A DNA stretch of 64,000 nt from Chryseobacterium camelliae (GCF_027920545.1 NZ_CP115859.1:3272001-3336000), one strand, 5' to 3'. Shown: positions 8,452 through 17,758, numbered from the stretch's first letter. Notes: generated from the sequence alone by a model not told the origin. Made by a program: numbers and translations.

Positions 8452-11391
8452 ATGAAGAAACTTTTACTAATGTGCATGTGTGTCTTAGGAATAGCTGTTG
8501 CTGCACAGACTAATGTTGCCAATTACGCTTTTTCCAAAAGCACGGGCAATACATATACGCCAATTACTGGAGGAACTAAATTATTTCCAACAGGAACAAA
8601 TACTGCATATGATAATGAGGTTTCGGCAGCAATTACTTTATCTTCACCGTTTACTTTTGGTGGAGTTACCATGACGACATGTTATGTGAGTGCAAACGGG
8701 TATATAACTTTTGGGGCTGCCCCTACAGGAACAAACTATACTCCTTTATCAACTTTGGGTTCAACAACTGGTGCTATTTCTGCTTTTGGTCAGGATGGCG
8801 GCTTTTCATCGGCAGATACTACACAGCCACCAGGAAACCATGAGGTTAGATATGAGGACTTAGGTACTGAATTTGTTGTTCAGTGGCAGGATCACGCGAA
8901 CTATCACAACAGATCTACGGAAAGATTGAATTTTCAAATTCGATTAGTGTATGCTACGGGCCAGATAAATATAATATATGGAACCTGTACAGATCCGGGA
9001 ACTACAAGTACAACTGGAACAACGTCACAAGTAGGTATAAGAGGGAATAGTGCTACCTATGCAACCAACGTAAATTCACTTATGATTGGTAATATACCGG
9101 CAGGTACAACGTGTGATTGGTCTAAAGCGGTTACTGGGAACGCTAATAATAGTAGTCTATTGTTTTCAGGAACAACCAATGTAAATGTTAAAATACCGGC
9201 AGGGTTGCAATATTCTTGGACTCCTGGTACGCAATTACCGGTAAGGACTTTCGCTGCGACATCTGCAGTGACTAATAATGGTGCAACTTTAAGTTGGACA
9301 GCTCCTACCGGTGCAACATCTTACAATGTTCAGTATAGAATTATAGGAAACTGCGATTGGACTAATTTTAGTGGAAATCCTGTTTCTGCAACGACTGCTT
9401 CTTTAATAGGTTTGGATCAGAATACCACTTATCAGGTTCAGGTTCAGGCTTTAAATGGAGCTGCTCAATCTATTTACTCTCATATACCAAACTTAGCGGG
9501 AACGGGTAATGGGTATGTTGCAGCGGGAAGTTTCACAACGGTAGCTAATTGTGCAAGTACAGTGACAGGGCTTACTTCTTCTGCGGTAACTCCAAATACG
9601 GCAACAATTAGTTGGACGGCTTCTACAGCACCTCCTGCAAATGGATATGAATATTATTACAATACATCATCTGCCACTCCTGCAAATAATGTAACACCAT
9701 CAGGATCAACAGCGGCAGGTGTAATTACAGCAAACCTGTCAGGATTGGCTCCTTCTACACAGTATTATTACTGGGTGAGAGCAAATTGTAATGGAACGGA
9801 TAAAGGTGTTTGGTCTAGCTCTGCAAACTTTACTACGCTTGGTCTTTGTCCTACAGTTACGGCTCCTGCGGCAAATGCAACAGGCCAAAGTTTAACACCT
9901 ACCATTACCTGGACGGCAATAACTGGCGTGACGGGATATAAATTAAGGGTAGGAACCACTTCCGGAGGAACGGATATTTTAAATGATGTTGATTTAGGAA
10001 ACGTATCAACTTATACTTTTTCAAGTGCTTTAAATTATCTTACGACTTATTATTATTCTGTAACGGGCTATACTGCTGCAACACCAGCTCCGGCGACACC
10101 TTGTACAATAAGAAGTTTTACAACAATAGCCAGTTGTGTAGAACCTACTGCATTAACGGTTACGAATGCAGCAATAACAGGAGGCGGTGTGTCTTGGACA
10201 GCGCCTTCAACAGCTCCGGCTGCCGGATATGAAATATATTATAGCACATCCAATACGGCACCTACATCAAGTACAGTTTTAACCCCAGCCAACTCAACAA
10301 CATCTACAACAACATCTGCTTCAATAAGTGGGTTGTCGCCTTCTACGATCTATTATGTCTGGGTAAGATCAGCATGTGTAGGTACTGATAGGAGTGTTTG
10401 GACGGGCTCTGTATCATTTTTAACCTTATGTCAGCCGCCTATGTTGTCGACTACAGGAGCAACGGTTTGTCCGGGAACTACTGCAACATTGTCTGCAACT
10501 ACAGATGCGGGGGCGACTATTAATTGGTATAGTGCTTCAACAGGAGGTACTGTTCTGGCAACAGGGAATTCATATACAACACCGGCGTTAACTACTACTA
10601 CCGATTATTGGGTAACTGCTGCAACGGGAGTAACTGGATATGCTGGTTTGGCAAATGCAGTTTCTACATCTGGTTATACCTTGGAAGCAGGATTGTTCTT
10701 TAATGCCTTAGCTGGTTTCACATTAGATGGTGTATATGTATATCCAACAGGAACAGGAGCCGGAACAGTAACTATTGCGTTGCAAGATGGAAGTGTTTCT
10801 CCTGCAGTAACTCTTCAATCTATTACTGTAAACTTGACAGGTAGTACTACACCTACTAAAACATTTGTTCCTTTGAACTTTATAGTTGCTCCGGGAACTA
10901 ACTATAAATTAATGATGATGACAAGAACGGGTAATGTAACGGGGCTTATTAGAGAGTCAGGTAGTAGTTGGGGAGCTTATCCTTTAACATTGCCGGGAAT
11001 TGTATCTATTACTAATGGAAATTGTTGCTCAGCGAATGCTACTTCAGCAAGTTATTATTATTTTTACGATTGGAAAGTACGTACAGGATGTGAATCTGCT
11101 AGACAAATGGTAACGGCAACGGTTAGTTCTGCAGGTTGTTTAGGTACTTCTGAGGTTTCTAGTAAAGAAGAAGTTAAAGTATATCCCAACCCGTTTGTTG
11201 ATGTATTGAATATTTCGGATGTGAACAATGTAAAATCTATTTCTGTAATGGATATTTCTGGTAGATTGGTGAAAGCATTTGATGAGCCAAATTCAATACT
11301 TCATTTAGGAGATCTGAATTCAGGAATGTATTTAGTAGTTCTGAATATGAAAGATGGTTCTAAACAGACTATTAAAGCAATAAAAAAATAA
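8452..11391 (+). CDS. Large secreted fibronectin type III surface protein with T9SS type A sorting domain
   Basis: This 979-residue protein has a signal peptide (MKKLLLMCMCVLGIAVAAQ) and an N-terminal beta-rich domain of about 240 residues that includes FVVQWQDHANYHNR, a pattern seen in uncharacterised flavobacterial surface proteins. Four FN3-like repeats follow, recognisable by ATLSWTAPTGATSYNVQYR, ATISWTASTAPPANGYEYYY, the ITWTAITGVTGYKLRVGTT copy and GVSWTAPSTAPAAGYEIYY. An Ig-like domain starts at about residue 665 (TTGATVCPGTTATLSATT, then INWYSAS). The C-terminus (VKVYPNPFVDVLNIS, then VMDISGRLVKAF and LNSGMYLVVL) is a type A T9SS sorting domain. It is rich in Thr, Ser, Ala and Gly. 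A role in adhesion or as a matrix component is inferred from architecture only. Confidence 0.88.
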   Translation: MKKLLLMCMCVLGIAVAAQTNVANYAFSKSTGNTYTPITGGTKLFPTGTNTAYDNEVSAAITLSSPFTFGGVTMTTCYVSANGYITFGAAPTGTNYTPLSTLGSTTGAISAFGQDGGFSSADTTQPPGNHEVRYEDLGTEFVVQWQDHANYHNRSTERLNFQIRLVYATGQINIIYGTCTDPGTTSTTGTTSQVGIRGNSATYATNVNSLMIGNIPAGTTCDWSKAVTGNANNSSLLFSGTTNVNVKIPAGLQYSWTPGTQLPVRTFAATSAVTNNGATLSWTAPTGATSYNVQYRIIGNCDWTNFSGNPVSATTASLIGLDQNTTYQVQVQALNGAAQSIYSHIPNLAGTGNGYVAAGSFTTVANCASTVTGLTSSAVTPNTATISWTASTAPPANGYEYYYNTSSATPANNVTPSGSTAAGVITANLSGLAPSTQYYYWVRANCNGTDKGVWSSSANFTTLGLCPTVTAPAANATGQSLTPTITWTAITGVTGYKLRVGTTSGGTDILNDVDLGNVSTYTFSSALNYLTTYYYSVTGYTAATPAPATPCTIRSFTTIASCVEPTALTVTNAAITGGGVSWTAPSTAPAAGYEIYYSTSNTAPTSSTVLTPANSTTSTTTSASISGLSPSTIYYVWVRSACVGTDRSVWTGSVSFLTLCQPPMLSTTGATVCPGTTATLSATTDAGATINWYSASTGGTVLATGNSYTTPALTTTTDYWVTAATGVTGYAGLANAVSTSGYTLEAGLFFNALAGFTLDGVYVYPTGTGAGTVTIALQDGSVSPAVTLQSITVNLTGSTTPTKTFVPLNFIVAPGTNYKLMMMTRTGNVTGLIRESGSSWGAYPLTLPGIVSITNGNCCSANATSASYYYFYDWKVRTGCESARQMVTATVSSAGCLGTSEVSSKEEVKVYPNPFVDVLNISDVNNVKSISVMDISGRLVKAFDEPNSILHLGDLNSGMYLVVLNMKDGSKQTIKAIKK

Positions 11392-11454
11392 AATTTGTTT
11401 TTTAACAGGAGCTGAGTGATAAGTTTCTGTTTTTTAATGGATGTAATAGTATTG

Positions 11455-11492
11455 AAAAAAGAAGCTTTCCAAAATGGAAAGCTTCTTTTTTA
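11455..11492. terminator. Strong bidirectional terminator
   Basis: A 16-base perfect inverted repeat (AAAAAAGAAGCTTTCC and its complement, five-base loop) has A and T runs at both ends. It separates the FN3 protein gene on plus from the microprotein gene on minus, and can serve both. Confidence 0.8.
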
Positions 11493-11505
11493 TTGTAACA
11501 GAGTT

Positions 11506-11664
11506 TTATTTATCAGGCACAGGCTGGATATCCCCGGTATTCATAAGGTCAAAAACAGTGGGGAAGAACATGACGAGAATGAAATAGATGATAATCATTA
11601 ATACAATCAATGCAAAAAGAATAATGACTAAACTGTTGGGTTTATTTTTCTTTTTTGGTTCCAT
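11506..11664 (-). CDS. 52-residue single-pass membrane microprotein next to the potassium channel
   Basis: The minus strand carries an ATG at 11664 and a TAA at 11506-11508, giving 52 residues that begin MEPKKKNKPN. A basic N-terminus (five Lys in the first eight residues) is followed by one strongly hydrophobic segment of about 24 residues (SLVIILFALIVLMIIIYFIL onward) and a short acidic tail ending IQPVPDK, so the N-terminus should be cytoplasmic. It starts 42 bases after the stop of the channel gene on the same strand, with no promoter-like box between them, and ends just before a strong terminator, so co-transcription with the channel is likely. It is not a family I recognise; an accessory channel subunit is only a guess. 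The clean ORF, the TM topology and the fit between neighbour and terminator support it being real. Confidence 0.65.
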   Translation of the reverse strand: MEPKKKNKPNSLVIILFALIVLMIIIYFILVMFFPTVFDLMNTGDIQPVPDK

Positions 11665-11706
11665 GATCTTGTGGTATTTGGTTAATAGATTAAGTGATAT
11701 ATATAC

Positions 11707-12534
11707 TTAAGCTAATTTCTTGCCACACTGTTTGCAATATCTGGCATCATCATCAATATCTTCATTTCCGCACCGGTCACAGATTTTTTCCAGATTTTGT
11801 CTTTTATTGCGCATTTCAGCAGTTACGATCCCGGTAGGAACAGCGATAATAGAATAACCGGCCAGCATTAAAATCACAGCAAAAAACTTCCCCATAGGAG
11901 TAATTGGAGAAACGTCTCCGTATCCAACGGTAGTTACGGTTACCACAGCCCAGTAAATAGATTGCGGAATCGTTTCAAAACCCGGTCTTCCCCCTTCTAC
12001 CATGAACATTAGAGAGCCTACAATTACTGAAAAAATAATCAGGAATAAAAGAAAAATATAAATTTTCCGGGAACTGTTCTTTAGAGCTTTAACGATAAGG
12101 TAACCATCGTTCATGAAATCCAGGAGATTGAAAATTCTGAAAATCCTTAACATTCTCAGCATTCTGAAGATGAGAAAATACTTGGTTATGGGAAAGAAAA
12201 AGCTTAGATAAAAAGGTACAAGTGCTAAAAAATCAATGATTCCAAAGAAACTGAATATGTATTGCTTTTTATTTTTTACTACTGCAATTCTGGACCAGTA
12301 TTCAATGGTGAAAAATAATGAAATAATCCATTCAAAAACGAGGAAGGTATAGTGGAATCTTTTATCCAGCTGAGGTACGCTTTCCATCATAATGATGGCA
12401 GTGCTTATTAAAATTAAAGATAATAATATAATATCGAACAGTTTTCCGAGCTTGGTATCTGAGCGATAAATTATTCGATAAAGGAATCTTTTCCAGAGTG
12501 TGTCTTCGGGAACAAGATTGTGTTCTCTTTCCAT
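11707..12534 (-). CDS. Voltage-gated-type potassium channel with C-terminal zinc ribbon
   Basis: This 275-residue protein has the six-helix layout of Kv-like channels. S1-S3 lie at about 30-115. An S4-like helix with regularly spaced arginines (FRMLRMLRIFRIFNLL, 123-138) follows, then S5 at about 158-178. The pore loop carries the selectivity filter TVGYGD (202-207), and S6 is at about 213-238. It should conduct K+ across the inner membrane. The unusual part is the tail: Cys252, Cys255, Cys267 and Cys270 form a CxxC-x11-CxxC zinc ribbon directly after S6, where other channels carry RCK or nucleotide-binding domains. A -7 match (TATATTTG, minus, 12581-12574) lies 40 bases before the ATG. It is followed by the 52-residue membrane protein gene. 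Confidence 0.9.
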   Translation of the reverse strand: MEREHNLVPEDTLWKRFLYRIIYRSDTKLGKLFDIILLSLILISTAIIMMESVPQLDKRFHYTFLVFEWIISLFFTIEYWSRIAVVKNKKQYIFSFFGIIDFLALVPFYLSFFFPITKYFLIFRMLRMLRIFRIFNLLDFMNDGYLIVKALKNSSRKIYIFLLFLIIFSVIVGSLMFMVEGGRPGFETIPQSIYWAVVTVTTVGYGDVSPITPMGKFFAVILMLAGYSIIAVPTGIVTAEMRNKRQNLEKICDRCGNEDIDDDARYCKQCGKKLA

Positions 12535-12781
12535 TTTGGGTTGTTATTTCACAAGAAAGTTAATAATTTCCATCAAATATAGAGTAAAGATTCGACTGTT
12601 AAAAGATATTTTAAAATGTTAAAAATTTTTTAATCGAAAATAGGTGAGTTATTGTGTATAAAATATTGATTTTCAAAATGTTATATTAGGTAAAATACGA
12701 ATAAAATAGTTAAAATAAAAATTTATTTTTTAATATATTTTTAACTATAGTTTGTACTTTTATTCAACAAAACCTAATATC

Positions 12782-13630
12782 ATGAGAAAATTATTAACTT
12801 CCTTTATTCCAATATTCATATGTAGTATTATATATGCTCAGGTTGGGATTAATACTACGTCTCCCAACGGAGCAACAGTGTTGGATATTACTTCTAGTCA
12901 GAAAGGGATCCTCATCCCTCGTCTTTCAGATGCAGAAAGAAATGCGAATCTTGCTGATAACGATCCTTTAACAGTGCCACCCACAGGTGTTGTAAACGGA
13001 AGTCTTGCAGCAGGAACCTTAATTTTTAATACGACAGCCAATAATTTCCAGTATTGGGATGGTACCCTCTGGAGACAGTTTTTTGTTCCCACAAACTCTC
13101 AGGCTGGTAACGACGGTGTCGTTAAGATAAATTCTGGAAACGCAAATGTAAAACCTACTCTTAATTTAAGCGCATCAGGCAGTACCTATGGAGCGGCTGT
13201 TACGGTAACCTATGCAACGCCATTGGTGTTCGCACCAAGCCCTACCACAAGCTGGCCGGAAACAACGGTGCCATTCCCTGGTGTAACATCCAATATTTAT
13301 GTATCTGCAACTAATAAATGGCGTGAGAATGAAATTTACGGACAGGTTCATGTATGGAGATTGATTGTTATGGTAACTCCGGGATCCAATGCTTCAGGAT
13401 CCGTAAAAGCAACTTTCAGAAATCCTGATTCCGGTTTTGAAATTACTTCTGTACAGTTGCTTCCTGCTGGTTCAAGCGGAACAGGGAATATTCTTACCTT
13501 TTATTTCTATACTATTGCAGATGCTGCAAGTCTTGATCCGGGAAGAGGCTATGTGCTTTCTATGCAGTCAGATATGACTTGTACGGCAGTCGTAGATTCT
13601 TTTACAAGAGTATCCTTATTTAAAGATTAG
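12782..13630 (+). CDS. Secreted protein of unknown function
   Basis: From the ATG at 12782 the product has 282 residues and begins with a signal peptide (MRKLLTSFIPIFICSIIYAQ). The frame can be extended to a TTG at 12752, but that places residues before the signal peptide, so the ATG is preferred. The N-terminal part (VGINTTSPNGATVLDI, GILIPRLSDAERNA, and FNTTANNFQYWDGTLW) is a common flavobacterial motif found in many exported proteins, often near collagen-like or S74-type surface proteins. The C-terminal 170 residues are beta-rich and unrecognised. No T9SS sorting domain is visible. A -7-like TACTTTTA lies about 20 bases upstream. Confidence 0.7.
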   Translation: MRKLLTSFIPIFICSIIYAQVGINTTSPNGATVLDITSSQKGILIPRLSDAERNANLADNDPLTVPPTGVVNGSLAAGTLIFNTTANNFQYWDGTLWRQFFVPTNSQAGNDGVVKINSGNANVKPTLNLSASGSTYGAAVTVTYATPLVFAPSPTTSWPETTVPFPGVTSNIYVSATNKWRENEIYGQVHVWRLIVMVTPGSNASGSVKATFRNPDSGFEITSVQLLPAGSSGTGNILTFYFYTIADAASLDPGRGYVLSMQSDMTCTAVVDSFTRVSLFKD

Positions 13631-13660
13631 TTTCAAATATATTTTAAGTGTTTGTATTGA

Positions 13661-13690
13661 GTCGGTTTTCTAAAGAGAACCGGCTTTTTT
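13661..13690 (+). terminator. Terminator after the secreted protein gene
   Basis: GTCGGTTTTC and GAGAACCGGC pair (with G-T pairs) around a four-base loop and are followed by seven T. Confidence 0.75.
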
Positions 13691-13819
13691 TGTGAAAGTA
13701 ATTCTATAATAATTTTTTTAAATTATTTTTTATCAGGAGTGCAAATTTGTATTTATAGGCTATAACTTCATTTTAGTCTGTTAAAATTAATATCTTCGTT
13801 GAACGACAAAATTTACTTA

Positions 13820-14917
13820 ATGAAGCTAAGTACTGTAATTTCAAAAATTGAAGAAAGAATACAAATCAATCAGGCAGAAGATTTTGATAATGTGGGATTA
13901 TTATGCGGTGTTCCGGATCGTGAAGTTTCCGGAATTCTGGTATGTCATGATGCACTGGAAAATGTAGTGGAAGAAGCAATAGACAAAAACTGCAATTTAA
14001 TTGTATGCTTTCATCCTATTATTTTTTCTGGACTCAAATCATTGACGGGTAAAAATTATGTAGAAAGAGCCGTTCTGAAAGCCATTGAAAATAAAATTGC
14101 CATTTACGCCATTCATACAGCTTGGGATAATGATTTCTTTGGAGTAAATGCGGGAATTTGCAACCGGTTAGGATTAAAAAACTTGAAAATTCTTCAGCCT
14201 AAAAAAAATAATTTAAAACAATTAACGGTTTTTGTTCCGAAAGATTATTCTGAAAAAGTAAAAGAAGCCCTTTTTTCTGTTGGCGCGGGCAATATAGGAT
14301 TTTATGATGAATGCAGTTTTTCAATTAACGGAAATGGGACTTTCAGACCAACAGAAGGTTCGAATCCTTTTTCCGGGCAACAAAATATCAGGGAAAATGC
14401 AGACGAAGATATGATTTCGGTCATTTTTGAAAACTATAAACAAGGTCAGGTTGTATCGGCAATGAAAACTGCTCATCCTTATGAAGAAGTGGCGTATCAG
14501 ATCTATACGCTGGACAATGAGAATCAACATTCAGGATTGGGAATGTATGGCGATTTCGAAGAGCCTGTGGATGAAAAGGATTTCTTACAATTTGTGAAAG
14601 AAAAATTTAATCTGGAAATGATCCGTCATTCAGATTTTAATCATAAAAAAATTAAAAGAGTAGGTGTTTTGGGTGGCTCAGGAGCAGGCGGAATACGATC
14701 TGCAATATCCAAAAAATGTGATGCCTATTTAACGGGAGACGTAAAATACCACGATTTTTTCCTGGCAGAATCAAAAATGCTGATTTGTGATATAGGACAT
14801 TTTGAATCAGAACAATTTGTAACTCAACAATTATTTGAAATATTATCACAAAAATTTAGTACATTTGCAATCTCAAAATCTATTGAGAAAACAAACCCGG
14901 TAAATTATTTCATTTAA
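13820..14917 (+). CDS. Nif3-like dinuclear metal centre hexameric protein (DUF34)
   Basis: This 365-residue protein starts at the ATG at 13820; a TTG at 13799 would add seven residues and is less likely. The family forms hexameric rings with a dinuclear metal site, and its function is not settled. Typical segments are NQAEDFDNVGLLCG at the N-terminus, LIVCFHPIIFSGLKSL and AIHTAWDNDFFGVN for metal ligands, and the C-terminal GGSGAGGIRSAISKKCDAYL followed by DVKYHDFF and DIGHFESE. Between the two halves (about residues 128-250) is the PII-like insert found in the long form of the family, including TAHPYEEVAYQIY. The next gene starts three bases after the stop, a pairing of this family with COG1579 coiled-coil proteins seen in many bacteria. 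Confidence 0.92.
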   Translation: MKLSTVISKIEERIQINQAEDFDNVGLLCGVPDREVSGILVCHDALENVVEEAIDKNCNLIVCFHPIIFSGLKSLTGKNYVERAVLKAIENKIAIYAIHTAWDNDFFGVNAGICNRLGLKNLKILQPKKNNLKQLTVFVPKDYSEKVKEALFSVGAGNIGFYDECSFSINGNGTFRPTEGSNPFSGQQNIRENADEDMISVIFENYKQGQVVSAMKTAHPYEEVAYQIYTLDNENQHSGLGMYGDFEEPVDEKDFLQFVKEKFNLEMIRHSDFNHKKIKRVGVLGGSGAGGIRSAISKKCDAYLTGDVKYHDFFLAESKMLICDIGHFESEQFVTQQLFEILSQKFSTFAISKSIEKTNPVNYFI

Positions 14918-14920
14918 AAT

Positions 14921-15697
14921 ATGGCAAAAACCAACGATATTTCAGTTGAAGAGAAGTTAAGAGCTTTATACGATTTGCAGATCATTGATTCTAGATTGGA
15001 CGAAATCCGAAATACAAGAGGAGAATTGCCAATCGAAGTAGAGGATCTTGAGATTGAAATCGAAGGTCTTGAAAAAAGAGCTGATAAATTTCATGCAGAC
15101 ATTAAAGATCAGGAAGATCAGATTAAAACTAAGCATGAAGTGATAAACCATGCAAAAACTTTAATTGAAAAATACAAGTCTCAGCAGGATAATGTAAGAA
15201 ACAATAAAGAATTTGAAGCATTAGGGAAAGAAATTGAATATCAGGATCTTGAGATTCAGCTTTCTGAAAAAAGAATCAAAGAATTCGGAGTTAAAATTGC
15301 TCATAAAAATGAAACGTTAAGTGAATTAAATGCGAAAATCAACGATTTAAAAAATCACTTAAAATTCAAGAAAGAAGAGCTGGAAGGGCTTATTTCTGAA
15401 ACTCAAAAGGAAGAAGAATATCTATTAGAGCAGTCTAAAGAATATGCAGCAAAAATCGATGACAGATTACTGGCTTCTTACAACAGAATCAGAACAAACT
15501 CTATCAACGGTCTTGCAGTGGTAGGTCTTGAAAGAGGGGCTCCAAAAGGATCGTTCTTCACAATTCCGCCTCAAAAGCAGATGGAAATCGCTCAGAGAAA
15601 GAAAATCATTATCGATGAGCATTCAGGAAAAATTCTTGTAGATGACGAATTGGTAATGGAAGAAAACGAAAGAATGAAATCTGTAATTAAATTCTAA
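14921..15697 (+). CDS. COG1579-type coiled-coil protein with zinc ribbon lacking cysteines
   Basis: This 258-residue protein is mostly a long antiparallel coiled coil (about residues 10-185, rich in Glu, Lys and Leu) followed by the position where this family has a C4 zinc ribbon. Here the domain fold seems kept (VVGLERGAPKGSFFTIPPQ, then HSGKILVDDEL), but none of the usual four cysteines is present, so it should not bind zinc in the normal way. It is translated three bases after the Nif3-like gene, so the two products probably work together, perhaps on nucleic acids; the function is unknown. A strong terminator closes the operon. Confidence 0.85.
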   Translation: MAKTNDISVEEKLRALYDLQIIDSRLDEIRNTRGELPIEVEDLEIEIEGLEKRADKFHADIKDQEDQIKTKHEVINHAKTLIEKYKSQQDNVRNNKEFEALGKEIEYQDLEIQLSEKRIKEFGVKIAHKNETLSELNAKINDLKNHLKFKKEELEGLISETQKEEEYLLEQSKEYAAKIDDRLLASYNRIRTNSINGLAVVGLERGAPKGSFFTIPPQKQMEIAQRKKIIIDEHSGKILVDDELVMEENERMKSVIKF

Positions 15698-15719
15698 TTT
15701 TAATTACGATTTAAAAATA

Positions 15720-15753
15720 TAAAAGCTGCTTCAATTTTGAAGCAGCTTTTTTT
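15720..15753 (+). terminator. Terminator of the nif3-like operon
   Basis: AAAAGCTGCTTCAA and TTGAAGCAGCTTTT form a perfect 14-base stem around two bases and run into TTT. Confidence 0.85.
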
Positions 15754-15768
15754 ATGTATAGTTGTATT

Positions 15769-15929
15769 TGTCATTCTGAATATAAACTGAAAGTTTACGA
15801 ACGAAATTCAGAAGTGTTATGAAGAATCTTATAATAAACAGAAAGTTTGTCATTCCGTAGGAATCTTAGCCAATCATTCAATAATAAATTATAGATTCCA
15901 CGCTCCACTTTGTTTCGCTCTGAATGACA
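15769..15929. repeat. Dispersed TGTCATTC inverted-repeat element (one full and one partial copy)
   Basis: A complete copy runs from TGTCATTCCGTAGGAATCT at 15848 to the inverted end (AGATTCC at 15893 through GAATGACA at 15929). A partial copy starts at 15769 with TGTCATTCTGAA. The same ends recur at 19355-19422. Such TGTCATTC-to-GAATGACA elements without coding capacity are common between genes in flavobacterial genomes. Confidence 0.65.
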
Positions 15930-15948
15930 GGCAGGATATCTTAAAATA

Positions 15949-15976
15949 AAAAAACCGCCTCAGGAGAAGCGGTTTA
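15949..15976 (-). terminator. Terminator of the acyl-CoA synthetase gene
   Basis: On the minus strand AAACCGC and GCGGTTT pair around a nine-base loop and are followed by a T-rich run. It starts four bases after the stop codon. Confidence 0.7.
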
Positions 15977-15979
15977 TTA

Positions 15980-17758
15980 TTATTCATGATGCTCATACAT
16001 CTTATTGTAAAGATCAATAAATTTCTCTTTGATTGCTTTTCTTTTTAATTTTAGGGTCGGAGTTAAAAGGCCTGCATCGATGCTCCAGATTTCAGGGGTT
16101 AATTCAATCTTCTTGATCTTTTCCCAATTTCCCAGATGTGTGTTGATTCCGTCAATTTCTTTTTCAATTCTTTCCTTTAATTCCGGGCTTTTGGCAATTT
16201 CCTGAGGAGTGGAGCCTATATTTAAATTGTTTCTCATCGCCCAGCTTTTTGCAAATTCAAAGTCGGGTTGCACCAATGCGCAAGGCATTTTTTCGCCGTC
16301 ACCTACCACCATAATCTGCTCAATGAATTTCGATGCTTTTGCTAAATTTTCAATCGTTTGAGGAGCAATATATTTTCCTCCGGAAGTTTTGAACATTTCC
16401 TTTTTACGGTCGGTGATTTGCAGGAAGCCATCACTGTCGATATGCCCTATATCTCCCGTTTTGAAATATCCGTCATCCGTAAAGGTTTCTTTCGTCATTT
16501 CTTCATTTTTAAAATAGCCTTTAAACACAGAAGGTCCTTTTACGGTAATTTCTCCATCTTCCTGAATTTTCACGCTTAAATTATCCAAAGGATGTCCTAC
16601 GGTACCTATTTTCATCCTGTCAAAGCTGTTTACGGAGATTACAGGTGACGTTTCAGTAAGACCATAGCCTTCCAGAATAGGAATTCCTGCATTCTGGAAC
16701 ATTAAATTTAATCTTGTGGATAAAGCGGCAGAACCGGAAACCAGAGTGATGATTTCCCCGCCTAAGCCTTCTCTCCACTTTTTGAAAACAAGTTTGTCGG
16801 CAATGATCTGTTGTAAACCGGAAGGTTTTGAAACAGTTTTCTTTTTAGTAATAAGATTGAGAGCCCAAAAGAAGATTTTTGATTTCAATCCTCCTGCAGA
16901 AGATCCCGTATTGTAGATTTTATCGTATACTTTTTCTACCAACCTTGGAACTACACTCATATAATGAGGCTTCACCTCTTTTACGTTTTCGCCCATTTTA
17001 TCAATGCTTTCGGCAAAATAAATGGAGAAGCCGTTGTATTGGAAAAGGTAGAAAAGCATTCTTTCAAAAATATGACAGATCGGCAAAAAGCTCAGCACTC
17101 TTGTATCTTTATAATCCAGGCTTCTTTTTTTAGGAATTCTGGGGATAGAGCCTAAAACGTTGGAAACGATATTATCATGAGTCAACATTACCCCTTTTGG
17201 CTTTCCTGTTGTTCCGGAAGTGTAAATTATCGTTGCCAGATCATCAGGATTAATAGCTTTGGAAAGGTCTTCCACTTCAATTTGGGTAGAATCGTCTTCT
17301 CCTAAATCCAAGATTTCTTTCCAGTTGGCAGCACCGCTTACGTTTTCGAAAGTGAAAATACCTTGTAGTGAAGGAATGTTGTGCTTTACCTTCATTACCT
17401 TGTTCAGAAGATCCTTATCAGAGACAAAACAATACTGTATTTCCGCATTATTGAAGATGAATTCATAATCTTCCGGTGAAATACTGGGATAAACAGGTAC
17501 GGAAACAACCCCTATCTGAGAAAGTCCCAAATCCATAATAGCCCATTCTGTGCGGGAGTTGGTAGTGATTAAAGCAATTTTATCTCCAGGTTTTATTCCC
17601 AGTTTTAAAAGCCCGCGTGAAATCTTATTTCCTTCATTGATAAACTCTTGTGTGGATGTTTTTTTCCATTCACCATGATATTTAGTCACGAACATATCAG
17701 ATTTAGGATATTTTTCTAAAGCGTAATATGGTATGTCAAATAATCTCTTGATCGTCAT
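15980..17758 (-). CDS. Long-chain fatty acid--CoA ligase (AMP-forming)
   Basis: This 592-residue enzyme belongs to the ANL adenylating family and should activate long-chain fatty acids to acyl-CoA with ATP. The P-loop-like motif YTSGTTGKPKG lies at 179-189, the second motif GYGLTETSP at 364-372, and the hinge region YFKTGDIGHIDSDGFLQI with DRKKEMFKTSGGKYIAP in the C-terminal domain. Length and motif spacing fit the bacterial long-chain ligase group rather than short-chain enzymes. No signal peptide is visible. It is divergent from an acyl-CoA dehydrogenase across 243 bases, so the two probably form a fatty acid activation and oxidation unit. No regulator site was recognised in the shared spacer. 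Confidence 0.92.
   Translation of the reverse strand: MTIKRLFDIPYYALEKYPKSDMFVTKYHGEWKKTSTQEFINEGNKISRGLLKLGIKPGDKIALITTNSRTEWAIMDLGLSQIGVVSVPVYPSISPEDYEFIFNNAEIQYCFVSDKDLLNKVMKVKHNIPSLQGIFTFENVSGAANWKEILDLGEDDSTQIEVEDLSKAINPDDLATIIYTSGTTGKPKGVMLTHDNIVSNVLGSIPRIPKKRSLDYKDTRVLSFLPICHIFERMLFYLFQYNGFSIYFAESIDKMGENVKEVKPHYMSVVPRLVEKVYDKIYNTGSSAGGLKSKIFFWALNLITKKKTVSKPSGLQQIIADKLVFKKWREGLGGEIITLVSGSAALSTRLNLMFQNAGIPILEGYGLTETSPVISVNSFDRMKIGTVGHPLDNLSVKIQEDGEITVKGPSVFKGYFKNEEMTKETFTDDGYFKTGDIGHIDSDGFLQITDRKKEMFKTSGGKYIAPQTIENLAKASKFIEQIMVVGDGEKMPCALVQPDFEFAKSWAMRNNLNIGSTPQEIAKSPELKERIEKEIDGINTHLGNWEKIKKIELTPEIWSIDAGLLTPTLKLKRKAIKEKFIDLYNKMYEHHE

Noticed and set aside
8452..11391. Reading the FN3 protein as two genes
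   Set aside because: One uninterrupted frame, one signal peptide at the start and one sorting domain at the end fit a single protein.
11416..11601. 61-codon plus-strand frame after the FN3 gene
   Set aside because: It runs through the bidirectional terminator and lies antisense to the microprotein gene; the sequence has no protein-like pattern.
12752..12781. Extended start (TTG) for the secreted protein
   Set aside because: It would place ten residues before a clear signal peptide that begins at the ATG.
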